64,000 nt of DNA from Streptomyces glaucescens. GTDB taxonomy: Bacteria > Actinomycetota > Actinomycetes > Streptomycetales > Streptomycetaceae. The first letter of the stretch is position 1, and every line of letters starts with the position of its first letter. The notes under the pieces were generated by a model. That model was not told where the DNA came from. It saw only the letters and a list, made by a program, of their open reading frames with translations, and did not search any database. Location: assembly GCF_000761215.1 (NCBI RefSeq), contig NZ_CP009438.1, positions 1,520,501-1,584,500 of the forward strand, in the 5' to 3' direction. Below, one piece after another: positions 54,559 to 64,000 of the stretch. Both the position numbers and the translations under genes were made by a program.

Positions 54559-56810
54559 GCACGGAGCCGGAGACCACCGAGGACGCCGCGCAGAGGACGC
54601 CGGGCGCCGCGGCCGAGGGCGGCACCCCCGGGTCCGGGGCCGGGGACCCGGCGGGACCGCGGGGCTCCGGGGCCGACGCTGAAGGACCCGGCGAGGCCGG
54701 CGGGGCTCGGGCCGGCGCGGACCCGGAGGGGGCGGCGGGCGGCCCGCCGGACGACGACGCTGCGGACGAGGCCGGCGGAGCGCCGTCCGCCGGGGCGGCC
54801 GGGACCGGCGCGGCCCAGGTGTCCGAGGCCGAGGCGGAGCTGCTGGCGCAGCGACTGGAGCGGGAGCGGATCGAGCGGCGCAAGGCCGAGAAGAAGGGGC
54901 CCATCGAGGCCGGCACCAAGCTGAGCGGCAAGGCCGCCGACCTGCTCGCCGCCGTGCGGGCCGTGGAGAGCGGCGAGAAGCCCGTGTCCGCGGTGTTCGC
55001 CGAGCCCGGTCCGGCGGCGCGGCGACCGGCGCCGGAGCCGGTGCGGCGCACCCAGCCGGTGACCCCGGCGGTCGCCGCCGCGCCCGCCCCGGGCACGGTG
55101 GACGGGGTGCGGCGGGTGCTGGCCGAAGGGGGCGCGCCCGAGGCGCTGGCGCCGCAGGCCGCCACCGTACTGGGGGACGGCGCCGAGGAGCGGCTGCGGG
55201 CGGACCCCTGGCTGCTGCTGAGGGTCCCCGGAGTGCGCCCCGAGCAGGCCGACGGGTTCGCGCGGGCGCTGCTCGGCGCGGCCTGCGGCCCCGACGACGA
55301 ACGGCGGCTGCGGGCGGTCACCGTCTGGCTGCTGGAGCAGGCCGCGCTGGCCGGGCACACCGCGCTGGAGATGCCGGCCCTGACCGCCGCCCTGGCCCAG
55401 CGGGGCGTGCCCGACCCGGACGCTGCGGTGCACGGCGCCCTCGCGGAGGGCGAGATCCTGGCCTTCCAGGACGGGCTGGACGAGGCGGCGGAACCGGTGG
55501 ATCCGGCGGAGGCCGGGGAGGGTGAGGCCGCGCCGGAACCCGTGCGCGTACTGGTCGGCCTCGAGCGGTACGCGCTGGCCGAGGAGAGCCTGGCCGACGG
55601 TCTCGCGCGGCTGATCGGCTCGGCGCCGCGGCAGGACGGCCCGGACGCGGACTGGGAGCGGGCGGCCGCCGCGGCCCGGGGCTCGGCCGCCGAGCTGATC
55701 CGGGCGGTCGCCGGGCACGGCCTGGTGCTGCACACGGGCGGCGAGGCGGCCCGCGCGGAGGCCGCGGAACTGCTGGGCGCGGCGGCGGAGCTGGGGCTGC
55801 GCGCCTGGGCCGCCGTGCACAGCCCCCTGGGCCGTGGCCGGTTCGCGCCGCAGGCGCCGGTCGCGACCCTGGCGGGGCTGCTGTCCGGCGCCGAAGGGCC
55901 CGGACGGGACGCCGACGGGGCCCTGGACGTGGACCTGCTGATCGTGCTCGACGCGCCGCAGCTCGACGTGGAGGCGGGCGCCTCGCTCGTCGAGGCGCTG
56001 CCGGACGGCGCCCGGCTGGTGCTGTCCGGGGACCCGGCGGTGCTGTGGTCGGCCGGGCCGGGTCGGGTCTTCGCCGATCTGCTGGCCGCGCGGCGGGTGC
56101 CGCAGATCGCCTCCCGCCGTCCGGATCCCGGTCCGCTGGGCGAGCTGGTCTCCGGGATCGGGGCCGGCGAGCTGCAGCAGGTCGACGCGCCGGGCAAGGA
56201 GGTCGTGATCGTGCCCGTGCGGGACGCGGGCGAGGCCGTGCACCGGACGGTGCAGCTGGTCGCCGACTCGGTGCCGCGGGCGATCGGCGTGCCCGCCGAG
56301 GAGACGGTGGTCATCACGCCGGGCCACGGCGGCGCGGCCGGCACCCGGGTGCTGAACGCCGCGCTGAAGGAACGGCTGAATCCCGGCCCCGGGCGCTTCG
56401 GCGGTTTCGACCCCGGCGACCGGGTCGCCTACTCCCCCGCCCCGGGCCGCACCGTGCCGGGACGCGTGGTCGGGGCCGACGCGGACGGGCTGCGGCTGTC
56501 GTGCGCGGGCGAGCCCGTCGTCGTCCCGCGCGAACGGGTGGAGCAGTGCGTACGGCACGGGTGGGCGCTGACCGCGCACCAGGCGGCCGGGGGCCGGTGG
56601 CCCGCGGTGGTCGCGGTGCTGCCGGGCGACGCCGCCCAGACACTCACCCGGCCCTGGGTCTACACCGCCTTCAGCCGTGCGGAGCGCCATCTGTCCGTGG
56701 TGCACGGGGTCGAGCAGGCCCTGCCGAGAGCCGTCGCCGAGCGGCCGGCCAAGCCGCGCACGACCCGGCTGCCCGACCTGCTGCGCCCGCAGACGCCCGC
56801 AGCCGAGTAG
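54555..56810 (+). CDS. RecD2-like helix-hairpin-helix protein with decayed ATPase motifs
   Basis: 751 residues. Residues 1 to about 180 are Ala/Gly/Pro/Glu-rich and disordered with a short charged coiled stretch (EAELLAQRLERERIERRKAE). Residues 205-240 form an HHH-type segment (LRADPWLLLRVPGVRPEQAD), as in RecD2. The helicase-like part lacks a working P-loop (VLHTGGEAARAEAAELLG at 391-408 where GGPGTGKT is expected) and has LLIVLDAPQLD for motif II (DE replaced by DA); motif III SGDPAVLWSAGPGRVF and motif VI VYTAFSRAERHLSVV remain. Probably DNA-binding but not ATP-hydrolysing. Confidence 0.8.
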   Translation: MSTEPETTEDAAQRTPGAAAEGGTPGSGAGDPAGPRGSGADAEGPGEAGGARAGADPEGAAGGPPDDDAADEAGGAPSAGAAGTGAAQVSEAEAELLAQRLERERIERRKAEKKGPIEAGTKLSGKAADLLAAVRAVESGEKPVSAVFAEPGPAARRPAPEPVRRTQPVTPAVAAAPAPGTVDGVRRVLAEGGAPEALAPQAATVLGDGAEERLRADPWLLLRVPGVRPEQADGFARALLGAACGPDDERRLRAVTVWLLEQAALAGHTALEMPALTAALAQRGVPDPDAAVHGALAEGEILAFQDGLDEAAEPVDPAEAGEGEAAPEPVRVLVGLERYALAEESLADGLARLIGSAPRQDGPDADWERAAAAARGSAAELIRAVAGHGLVLHTGGEAARAEAAELLGAAAELGLRAWAAVHSPLGRGRFAPQAPVATLAGLLSGAEGPGRDADGALDVDLLIVLDAPQLDVEAGASLVEALPDGARLVLSGDPAVLWSAGPGRVFADLLAARRVPQIASRRPDPGPLGELVSGIGAGELQQVDAPGKEVVIVPVRDAGEAVHRTVQLVADSVPRAIGVPAEETVVITPGHGGAAGTRVLNAALKERLNPGPGRFGGFDPGDRVAYSPAPGRTVPGRVVGADADGLRLSCAGEPVVVPRERVEQCVRHGWALTAHQAAGGRWPAVVAVLPGDAAQTLTRPWVYTAFSRAERHLSVVHGVEQALPRAVAERPAKPRTTRLPDLLRPQTPAAE

Positions 56811-56824
56811 CCGGCGGACACGGC

Positions 56825-56856
56825 ACGGCGGCCACCGGTCCTCCGGTGGCCGCCGT
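56825..56856 (+). terminator. Hairpin after the RecD2-like gene
   Basis: 14-bp stem around GGCGGCCACCGG, loop TCCT, 15 bp beyond the stop codon, followed by TCTC. Confidence 0.8.
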
Positions 56857-56890
56857 TCTCCCGGTGCTCTGCGTGCGTGCCGTGTGCTGG

Positions 56891-56969
56891 GTGCTGTGCG
56901 TCGGTGCTGTGCGTCGGCGGACCGGGTCGACGATCCGGGTCGACGATCCGGGTCGACGATCCGGGTCGA
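56891..56969. repeat. Two adjacent 13-bp tandem repeats
   Basis: GTGCTGTGCGTCG occurs twice (56891-56916) and, after a 7-bp break, GGGTCGACGATCC three and a half times (56924-56969). Both have exactly 13-bp periods. They lie between convergent genes. Confidence 0.92.
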
Positions 56970-56990
56970 GGGCCCGTCTCGGGGGCCGGG

Positions 56991-57695
56991 TCAGCGGTCC
57001 GTGTCGGGGTCCGGGTCCAGGGGCTCCAGTTCGTCGTCCTCCTCCGCGTCCTCGTCCGCGTCGAGGTCGACGTCGTCCACGTCGTCGTCGAGGTCCTCGT
57101 CGAACACCGCACTGACGTCGAAGCGGCAGACCACCCGCTGCGGGTCCACGGACTCGAAGGGGGCGGCCAGCCATTCGCCGGGCTCGGGGAGTTCGTCGGA
57201 GGCGGTCACCCACAGCGTGGAGTCGGCCTCCTCCAGGCCGAACTCCTTGTGCCGGGAGGCGATCTCGTCGGGTTCGAACTCCCCGAACAGCAGGCCCAGC
57301 GCCCCGTTGACGGTCTCCGCGGCGTCCGAGTCGCCGCCCCCGTCCGCCGCCTCGATCCGCCGGGCCTGGGCCAGCAGCCGCTCGGGTTCCGCGACCGCGT
57401 AGTCGCGGCGGATCAGCACGCTGAGCGCGCTCGGTTCCTCGGGCCCCGCGTAGGGCGGCAGGGAGTCGTCCGCGCCGGGGATCTCGAAGGGCGTGACCTC
57501 GTCGTAGCGGTCGTAGAGCAGTTCGTCGTACGCCTCCGCGGCCGCGGCCAGCTGGTTGAACGCCTCGTAGACGGCCGGGTCGTCCTCCCCCGACCGGCGT
57601 TCGACCGCGGCGAGATGGCGGTCGAGCGCGGTCTTGACCGCCTCGGCGGCGGCGCGTACCTCGGCAGCGGTGGTGGGCTGCGCAGCATCAGACAT
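56991..57695 (-). CDS. Conserved acidic hypothetical protein
   Basis: 234 residues, no signal peptide or membrane segment. Helical N-terminus (AAEVRAAAEAVKTALDRHLA; AFNQLAAAAEAYDELLYDRY), a central region with EPERLLAQARRIEAAD and VNGALGLLFGEFEPDEIASR, and a strongly acidic tail of Asp/Glu repeats (about residues 200-234). ATG 57695 is the only good start. A similar gene is next to chaplin genes in S. coelicolor. I do not recognise a function. Confidence 0.72.
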   Translation of the reverse strand: MSDAAQPTTAAEVRAAAEAVKTALDRHLAAVERRSGEDDPAVYEAFNQLAAAAEAYDELLYDRYDEVTPFEIPGADDSLPPYAGPEEPSALSVLIRRDYAVAEPERLLAQARRIEAADGGGDSDAAETVNGALGLLFGEFEPDEIASRHKEFGLEEADSTLWVTASDELPEPGEWLAAPFESVDPQRVVCRFDVSAVFDEDLDDDVDDVDLDADEDAEEDDELEPLDPDPDTDR

Positions 57696-57742
57696 ACTGC
57701 AGACGCTATCCGTACCGGGCCCCAGCACGCACAATAGATGCG

Positions 57743-57931
57743 ATGCCGGAATACGAATTTGTCGACGTGTACGTACCGCGCGGGGTCTCCCGCAAGGACG
57801 CCACACGTCTGCTGACGGACCATGCCGAGTACGGACACTGGGAGTTGCACCGCCTGAGCCTGCTGCGTGACGGCAGCCGCAGGGTGCGGCTGCGTCGGCG
57901 GATCATCCGCCAGGTGCGGGCCACCTGGTGA
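57743..57931 (+). CDS. DUF5703-family small basic protein
   Basis: 62 residues: EYEFVDVYVPRGVSRKDATR, LLTDHAEYGHWELHRLSLLR, then a very basic end (RRVRLRRRIIRQVRATW). Conserved actinobacterial family without known function, divergent from the acidic hypothetical gene (47 bp apart). The charge pattern would suit binding to nucleic acid or to its acidic neighbour, which is speculation. Confidence 0.88.
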   Translation: MPEYEFVDVYVPRGVSRKDATRLLTDHAEYGHWELHRLSLLRDGSRRVRLRRRIIRQVRATW

Positions 57932-57948
57932 GGTGAGAGGCGCAGCGG

Positions 57949-57978
57949 AGCGGGCCCCGCCGGTCGGCGGGGCCCGCT
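57949..57978. terminator. Bidirectional terminator between the DUF5703 gene and chpC
   Basis: Perfect 14-bp stem AGCGGGCCCCGCCG / CGGCGGGGCCCGCT with a 2-nt loop, between convergent stop codons. Confidence 0.82.
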
Positions 57979-58003
57979 TCGTCGCGTCGGCGTGTGCGAT
58001 GCG

Positions 58004-58786
58004 TCACGCCGCGGCGCGTGCCCTGCGGTAGAGGACGGCGCCGGCGAGCAGCGCTCCCGCGCCGAGGGACGCGGCGGCTCCCACCGGCAGGCCGCTGCCG
58101 GTCTCCGCGAGCCGGCCCCCGGGGTCGCCCCCCGGAGTCCCGCCGTCGGTCCCGGGCGGGGTGTCCGGGACGCCGGGCTCGTCCGGGGTGCCCGGGTCGC
58201 CGGGCCGGCCGGGCTGCTCCGGTGTACCGGGCGGCGTCGTGCCGGGCGGTTCGGTACCCGGCGGGTCGGTGCCCGGCGGAGGGGTCCCCGGCGGTTCGGT
58301 GCCCGGCGGAGGGGTCCCCGGCGGTTGGGTGCCGGGCGGCGGGGTGTGACCGCCGCCGTCGGCGCAGTCGTTGCCGAGGGCCGCGTTGCCGAGACCGATG
58401 ACGTCGACGGTGTTGCCGCAGACGTTGACCGGCGCGTGCACCGGCGCCTCGACGTGGTTGCCCGAGCCGACGCCGGGCGAGCCGGAGGTGTGCCCGCCCG
58501 TGTGCGCGCCGCCGGAGCCACCGTGGCCCCCCGGGCCGTCGTGGCCGGGCCGGCCGCACGCGTTGCCGGCCGCCGGGTTGAGCACCCCGACGACGTTCAC
58601 GGTATTGCCGCAGACGTTGACCGGCACGTGCACCGGTGCCTGCACGGTGTTGCCGGACAGCACCCCGGGCGAGTGGGAGGCGGAGCCGCTCGCGCCGGAG
58701 TGCGCGTGGGCCTGACCGCCCGCTGCGGCGATCACCCCCGTGGCGGCCGCCACCGTCATCAGGCCCTTGCGGGTGGCCTGTCGCAT
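58004..58786 (-). CDS. chpC: Long chaplin with sortase signal (ChpC-type)
   Basis: 260 residues. Sec signal peptide (to about residue 28, AHAHS), two chaplin domains (about 38-77: HSPGVLSGNTVQAPVHVPVN, CGNTVNVVGVLNPAAGNACG; and 105-142: VGSGNHVEAPVHAPVNVCGN), each with the Cys pair for an intramolecular disulphide. Then a repetitive PPGT-type Pro/Gly/Thr stalk (about 147-225), the sorting motif LAETG, a hydrophobic helix and RRARAAA. A cell-wall anchor for the amyloid coat of aerial hyphae. It lies next to a short chaplin, as chpC-chpH in S. coelicolor. Confidence 0.94.
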   Translation of the reverse strand: MRQATRKGLMTVAAATGVIAAAGGQAHAHSGASGSASHSPGVLSGNTVQAPVHVPVNVCGNTVNVVGVLNPAAGNACGRPGHDGPGGHGGSGGAHTGGHTSGSPGVGSGNHVEAPVHAPVNVCGNTVDVIGLGNAALGNDCADGGGHTPPPGTQPPGTPPPGTEPPGTPPPGTDPPGTEPPGTTPPGTPEQPGRPGDPGTPDEPGVPDTPPGTDGGTPGGDPGGRLAETGSGLPVGAAASLGAGALLAGAVLYRRARAAA

Positions 58787-58858
58787 TTCTGGATTCCCCT
58801 TCGACGTCGTGACGGAACCGGGTCGTGAGGCCCGGTCGTGAGCTGCCGGGAGAGCGAC

Positions 58859-58893
58859 CGGCCCCGGAGCGCGTGGCGCGCGTTCCGGGGCCG
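58859..58893 (-). terminator. Hairpin between chpH and chpC
   Basis: 15-bp stem (with one G-T pair) around CGGCCCCGGAGCGCG, 5-nt loop, 36 bp after the chpH stop. Suggests the two chaplins are separate transcripts. Confidence 0.78.
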
Positions 58894-58928
58894 AGGGGCT
58901 CAGGCCCTGGCTGAGGTGAGGCCCGATG

Positions 58929-59162
58929 TCACGCGTTGATGCAGGTGTTGCCGAAGGTGGGGTTCAGGAGCCCGATCACGTTGACCGTGTTGCCGCAGGC
59001 GTTCACCGGGATGTGCACGGGCACCTGGACCACGTTGCCGGACGCGACACCCGGGGAGTGCACGGCGGCACCCTGGGCGCCGGAGTCGGCGACGGCCATG
59101 CCCGCGCCCGCGAGAACGAGTCCACCGGTGGCGGCGGCAGCGGCGACGACCTTCTTGAGCAT
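58929..59162 (-). CDS. chpH: Short chaplin (ChpH-type)
   Basis: 77 residues. Signal peptide VVAAAAATGGLVLAGAGMAV ending near AVADS, then one chaplin domain: AVHSPGVASGNVVQVPVHIP, VNACGNTVNVIGLLNP, with Cys pair in ACGNT and NTCINA. Secreted, self-assembles into the amphipathic film that lets hyphae leave water. ATG 59162 follows GGAGG; the frame upstream is leader sequence. Expression in relatives is under the BldN sigma factor. Confidence 0.95.
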   Translation of the reverse strand: MLKKVVAAAAATGGLVLAGAGMAVADSGAQGAAVHSPGVASGNVVQVPVHIPVNACGNTVNVIGLLNPTFGNTCINA

Positions 59163-59315
59163 TGTTCCTCCTAGTTGGCAATGCGATCCCAAGCCTCGGA
59201 TCACACCACCGGTAACGAGGAGGGGCTAATAGAGCTACGACCCTATGAGCGCATTCACCCGTCCCGGTTCACCGTCGTACACGCGGGCGAAACCGGGCCG
59301 GGAGGCAGCGGGGCG

Positions 59316-60641
59316 TCAGGAGGCGTCGAGGAACCGGTCGAGCACCCGGACGCCGAACTTCAGCCCGTCCACCGGGACCCGCTCGTCGACGCCGTGGAAC
59401 ATGCCGGCGAAGTCCAGCTCCGGCGGCAGCTGGAGCGGGGCGAAGCCGAAGCAGCGGATGCCGAGGTCGTCGAAGGACTTGGCGTCGGTGCCTCCGGAGA
59501 GCATGTAGGGCACGGCGCGGGCGATCGGGTCCTCCGCGCGCAGGGCGCTCTGCATCGCGTCGACCAGCTTGCCGTCGAAGTCGGTCTCCAGGGCCTTGTC
59601 GGCGTGCACGTCCTCCCGCTTCACGCGCGGGCCGAGGATGCGGTCCAGGTCGGCCAGGAACTCCTCCTCGTACCCGGGCAGGAAGCGGCCGTCGACGTGC
59701 GCGGTGGCCTGGCCGGGGATGACGTTGACCTTGTAGCCGGCGCCGAGCATGGTGGGGGCCGCCGAGTTGCGCAGGGTGGTGCCGATCATCTTGGCGATGC
59801 CGCCCAGCTTGGCGAGCGTCTCGTCCATGTTCTCGGGGTCGAGTTCGGTGCCGAGCGCGTCGGACAGCTCGTCGAGGAAGGACCGCACGGTCTTGGTGAC
59901 GCGGACCGGCCACGTGTGCCGGCCGAGCCGGGTGACCGCGTCGCACAGCTCGGTGATCGCGTTGTCGTCGTTGGTCATCGAGCCGTGGCCCGCCGTGCCC
60001 TCGACGGTGAGGCGCATCCAGTGCATGCCCTTCTCGGCGGTCTCGACGAGGTAGAGCCGCAGCTTCTCGTTGACCGTGAAGGAGAAGCCGCCGACCTCGC
60101 CGATCGCCTCGGTGACGCCCTCGAAGAGGTCCGGGTGCCGGTCCACCAGGTAGCGGGCGCCGTAGGTGCCGCCGGCCTCCTCGTCGGCGAGGAAGGCGAG
60201 GACGATGTCGCGCGGGGGCTTGCGGCCGCTGCGCAGTCGGTCCCGGACGACCGCGAGCGTCATCGCGTCCATGTCCTTCATGTCGACGGCGCCCCGGCCC
60301 CACACGCAGCCGTCGGCGATCTCGCCGGAGAACGGGTGGTGGGTCCAGTCGTCGGCGTCGGCCGGGACGACGTCGAGGTGGCCGTGGATGAGGAGGGCGG
60401 GCCGGGACGGGTCCGCGCCCTCGATGCGGGCCACGGTGGAGGCCCGGCCGGAGTGGGATTCGAAGATCTGCGGCTCCAGCCCCACCTCGGCCAGCTTGGC
60501 GGCCACGTACTCGGCCGCCTTGCGCTCGCCGGGGCCGGAGTGGTCGCCGTAGTTGCTGGTGTCGATGCGGATCAGCTCGCTGCAGAGGTCGACGACCTCG
60601 TCCTCGCCGGTGACGCCCTGGCCGGTGCCCGTCTGGCTCAC
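59316..60641 (-). CDS. M20-family metallopeptidase/deacylase
   Basis: 441 residues. Zinc-site residues: His in LLIHGHLDVVPADADDW, Asp in GRGAVDMKDMDAM, Glu pair in LAFLADEEAGGTYGARYL, and the C-terminal His in MFHGVDERVP. Dimerisation domain (EKGMHWMRLTVEGTAGHGSM) in the middle. The GTG start at 60641 has GGGAGGA 6 bp upstream and gives the family's normal length. ArgE/DapE-type; substrate not predictable, possibly an N-acyl amino acid or dipeptide. Confidence 0.92.
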   Translation of the reverse strand: MSQTGTGQGVTGEDEVVDLCSELIRIDTSNYGDHSGPGERKAAEYVAAKLAEVGLEPQIFESHSGRASTVARIEGADPSRPALLIHGHLDVVPADADDWTHHPFSGEIADGCVWGRGAVDMKDMDAMTLAVVRDRLRSGRKPPRDIVLAFLADEEAGGTYGARYLVDRHPDLFEGVTEAIGEVGGFSFTVNEKLRLYLVETAEKGMHWMRLTVEGTAGHGSMTNDDNAITELCDAVTRLGRHTWPVRVTKTVRSFLDELSDALGTELDPENMDETLAKLGGIAKMIGTTLRNSAAPTMLGAGYKVNVIPGQATAHVDGRFLPGYEEEFLADLDRILGPRVKREDVHADKALETDFDGKLVDAMQSALRAEDPIARAVPYMLSGGTDAKSFDDLGIRCFGFAPLQLPPELDFAGMFHGVDERVPVDGLKFGVRVLDRFLDAS

Positions 60642-60839
60642 GCTGGTTCCTCCCGCTGTCGCCGCTGGTGGTTCCCCCACATCCTCCCCCTTGGCCGTCC
60701 GGGGCCCAAGAGCGGACCCGCCCCGTCACACGCCGTTCACGCGGGACGTGCGGGGGCGGGGGGTGATCGGCCACCGCCGAAAGCCTGGTAATGTTTACGT
60801 CGTCGCCGCGGGGCACGCGCCCCGCACGACAGACACCTT

Positions 60840-60927
60840 GTCCGGGTGGCGGAATGGCAGACGCGCTAGCTTGAGGTGCTAGTGCCCTTTATCGGGCGTG
60901 GGGGTTCAAGTCCCCCCTCGGACACCA
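60840..60927 (+). tRNA. tRNA-Leu, anticodon GAG
   Basis: Acceptor stem GTCCGGG / CTCGGAC (one G-T pair), D-arm, anticodon stem CTAGC / GCTAG with loop TTGAGGT (anticodon GAG, reads CUC/CUU), long class-II variable arm, T-arm GGGGG-TTCAAGT-CCCCC, discriminator A and encoded CCA. It is not bldA, which reads UUA. Confidence 0.96.
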
Positions 60928-60929
60928 GC

Positions 60930-60963
60930 CGGAACCCCGGTCGCCACGGCGACCGGGGTTCCG
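60930..60963 (+). terminator. Terminator of the tRNA-Leu gene
   Basis: Perfect 16-bp stem CGGAACCCCGGTCGCC / GGCGACCGGGGTTCCG with a 2-nt loop, 2 bp after the encoded CCA. Confidence 0.88.
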
Positions 60964-61353
60964 TCGTTCCCGGGCCCCTCGACTCCCGCCGGTCGCATCG
61001 GAATCAGCGTCCACATGACGCTTCCCGGGTCCCACCTGACGCATCCCGCCCCATCTCGGCGGGCGGGCGGCCGAAAGTCCCGCCGCGGGGCCGGGCCCGC
61101 GCGACGTTCCGCAACTTTTCCGCGCGCCCCCCGCACGCCGGGAAACACCTGTTCGCTTGCTCCCCTTCCCACCGGGTCGCGCGCCGCGCCGCCCTCCGGT
61201 TTTACAAGGCGCTTGACTGCACCTTACAGAGCTTGTTGACTAATTCCGGCGCAGTCGGCCCCCGTGGAACGGCAGGCCGGGCGGGCGACGGGGGCTGTCC
61301 GGTTCGGGACTCGACTGCTGCTCGACAACCCAGGTGACAAGAGGTGAAGCTCT
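60964..61353. other. Intergenic stretch between tRNA-Leu and glgX
   Basis: 390 bp. Its right part has two TTGACT boxes (61213-61218 and 61236-61241) that could be -35 elements for glgX; matching -10 boxes are weak. A ribosome site GAGGTG precedes the GTG at 61354. The left part is GC-rich with nothing recognised. Confidence 0.5.
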
Positions 61354-63489
<2,136 letters not shown>

Positions 63490-63490
63490 G

Positions 63491-64000
63491 ATGAGTACAG
63501 ACGCCGACCGTCGTATCTACTCCGACACCCTCGCCGGCTACGTCACCTACTTCAGCCCCACCGAGCACCGGTTCGGGCTGCGCACCTCCGACGGCCGCGA
63601 GTACACCGTGCACCTCGCCCGCAACGTCGTCTCCCGGGTCGTCCGCAACCTCGGGGACCCCTACCGTGACACCACCGGCCAGACCCGGGACATGCTGGGC
63701 TCCGGGCGGTTCCTGTTCGCCTACGGCATCTTCTACGAGTGGCCGGGCGGCAACCGGTTCGAGGCGAAGGAGATCACCTTCCCCGAGGAGAGCCGGGGCC
63801 ACTACGTGTTCGAGCACCCCAAGTGGTGGGTGCAGCAGGCCGCCGCGATCGCCGACTTCTACCTGCGCGGGCAGTTCCCGGACGGCAAGTACGACTGGCG
63901 CAACTACCGCACCCACCTCACCCTCGACGGCGCCCACCTGCCCGAGCACGCCGGGGACAACGTGCGCCAGGAGACCGACACCATCTCCCGGCTGGTCTAC
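63491..64000 (+). CDS. Unidentified protein downstream of glgX, cut by the window edge
   Basis: 170 visible residues from ATG 63491, 1 bp after the glgX stop codon. N-terminal RRIYSDTLAGYVTYFSPTEH and GREYTVHLARNVVSRVVRNL, then GRFLFAYGIFYEWPGGNRFE, HPKWWVQQAAAIADFYLRGQ and DGKYDWRNYRTHLTLDGAHL. The Trp/Tyr-rich helices suggest an alpha/alpha-barrel carbohydrate enzyme (epimerase or glycosidase-like), but I do not recognise the family. Tight coupling to glgX implies a linked sugar-polymer role. Confidence 0.7.
   Translation, partial: MSTDADRRIYSDTLAGYVTYFSPTEHRFGLRTSDGREYTVHLARNVVSRVVRNLGDPYRDTTGQTRDMLGSGRFLFAYGIFYEWPGGNRFEAKEITFPEESRGHYVFEHPKWWVQQAAAIADFYLRGQFPDGKYDWRNYRTHLTLDGAHLPEHAGDNVRQETDTISRLVY

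Noticed and set aside
60840..60927. tRNA-Leu as the bldA gene or as an integration site of a mobile element
   Set aside because: The anticodon is GAG, not UAA. No integrase and no duplicated tRNA 3' end were seen downstream.

Overview
The window is high-GC, gene-dense chromosomal DNA from a Streptomyces (or a very close relative). The diagnostic content is a conservon-type G-protein operon with a cytochrome P450, a complete Pup-proteasome locus, mycothiol ligase, chaplins, the glycerol (gyl) operon and GTG starts behind purine-rich ribosome binding sites. Gene order matches the Streptomyces coelicolor core from rarE up to chpH, and much of it (helY-tatCA-pafCB ... pafA ... prcAB-pup-dop-arc ... 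trmI-recB, then metH-PAC2-mshC-DUF3090-phosphatase) is also the order known from Mycobacterium tuberculosis. This is core genome rather than an island. No insertion sequence, prophage, CRISPR array or biosynthetic cluster was found.

Layout. (1) 1-3906, minus: cvn9/rar operon (kinase-like protein, roadblock protein, DUF742, GTPase, P450 cut by the window edge). (2) 4311-15353, minus: helY helicase, lipid kinase, tatC-tatA, two small proteins, the WYL regulators pafC-pafB, two FKBP peptidyl-prolyl isomerases and pafA (Pup ligase). (3) 15363-17756: divergent MFS exporter/LacI regulator pair sharing a palindromic operator. (4) 17829-23637, minus: prcA, prcB, pup, dop, arc. (5) 23883-29552: ferredoxin, secreted repeat protein, trmI, an M50/CBS membrane protease, a RecB-like nuclease and an orphan response regulator. 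(6) 29625-37666, minus: two orphan solute-binding lipoproteins, a HAD phosphatase and metH. (7) 37996-43879: gylR and glpF-glpK-glpD, separated by a roughly 0.7-kb higher-order intergenic repeat array. (8) 44012-51988: flavin-dependent oxidoreductase, ArsR regulator, PAC2 protein, mshC, a kinase-like/DUF3090/phosphatase cluster, corA and a ferritin-like protein. (9) 52372-59162: a second LLM oxidoreductase, aldo/keto reductase, a degenerate RecD2-like protein, small conserved proteins and two chaplins. (10) 59316-64000: M20 peptidase, tRNA-Leu(GAG), glgX and a partial gene.

How the genes work together. Regions 2 and 4 supply the bacterial ubiquitin-like degradation route: Dop deamidates and removes Pup, PafA attaches it, ARC unfolds tagged proteins and PrcA/PrcB degrade them. 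The gyl genes take up, phosphorylate and oxidise glycerol under GylR; a near-identical operator is visible before gylR and before glpF. MshC makes a mycothiol precursor. The chaplins coat aerial hyphae.

The least ordinary items are the four-subunit, ~29-bp-period repeat array between gylR and glpF, a RecD2-like protein whose Walker A and B motifs have decayed, several clear palindromic operator candidates, a 28-bp-arm perfect inverted repeat after trmI, and an in-frame TTA codon near the end of glgX that points to bldA dependence. Positions were read by eye; family assignments rest on recognised motifs and neighbourhood, not on a database search.
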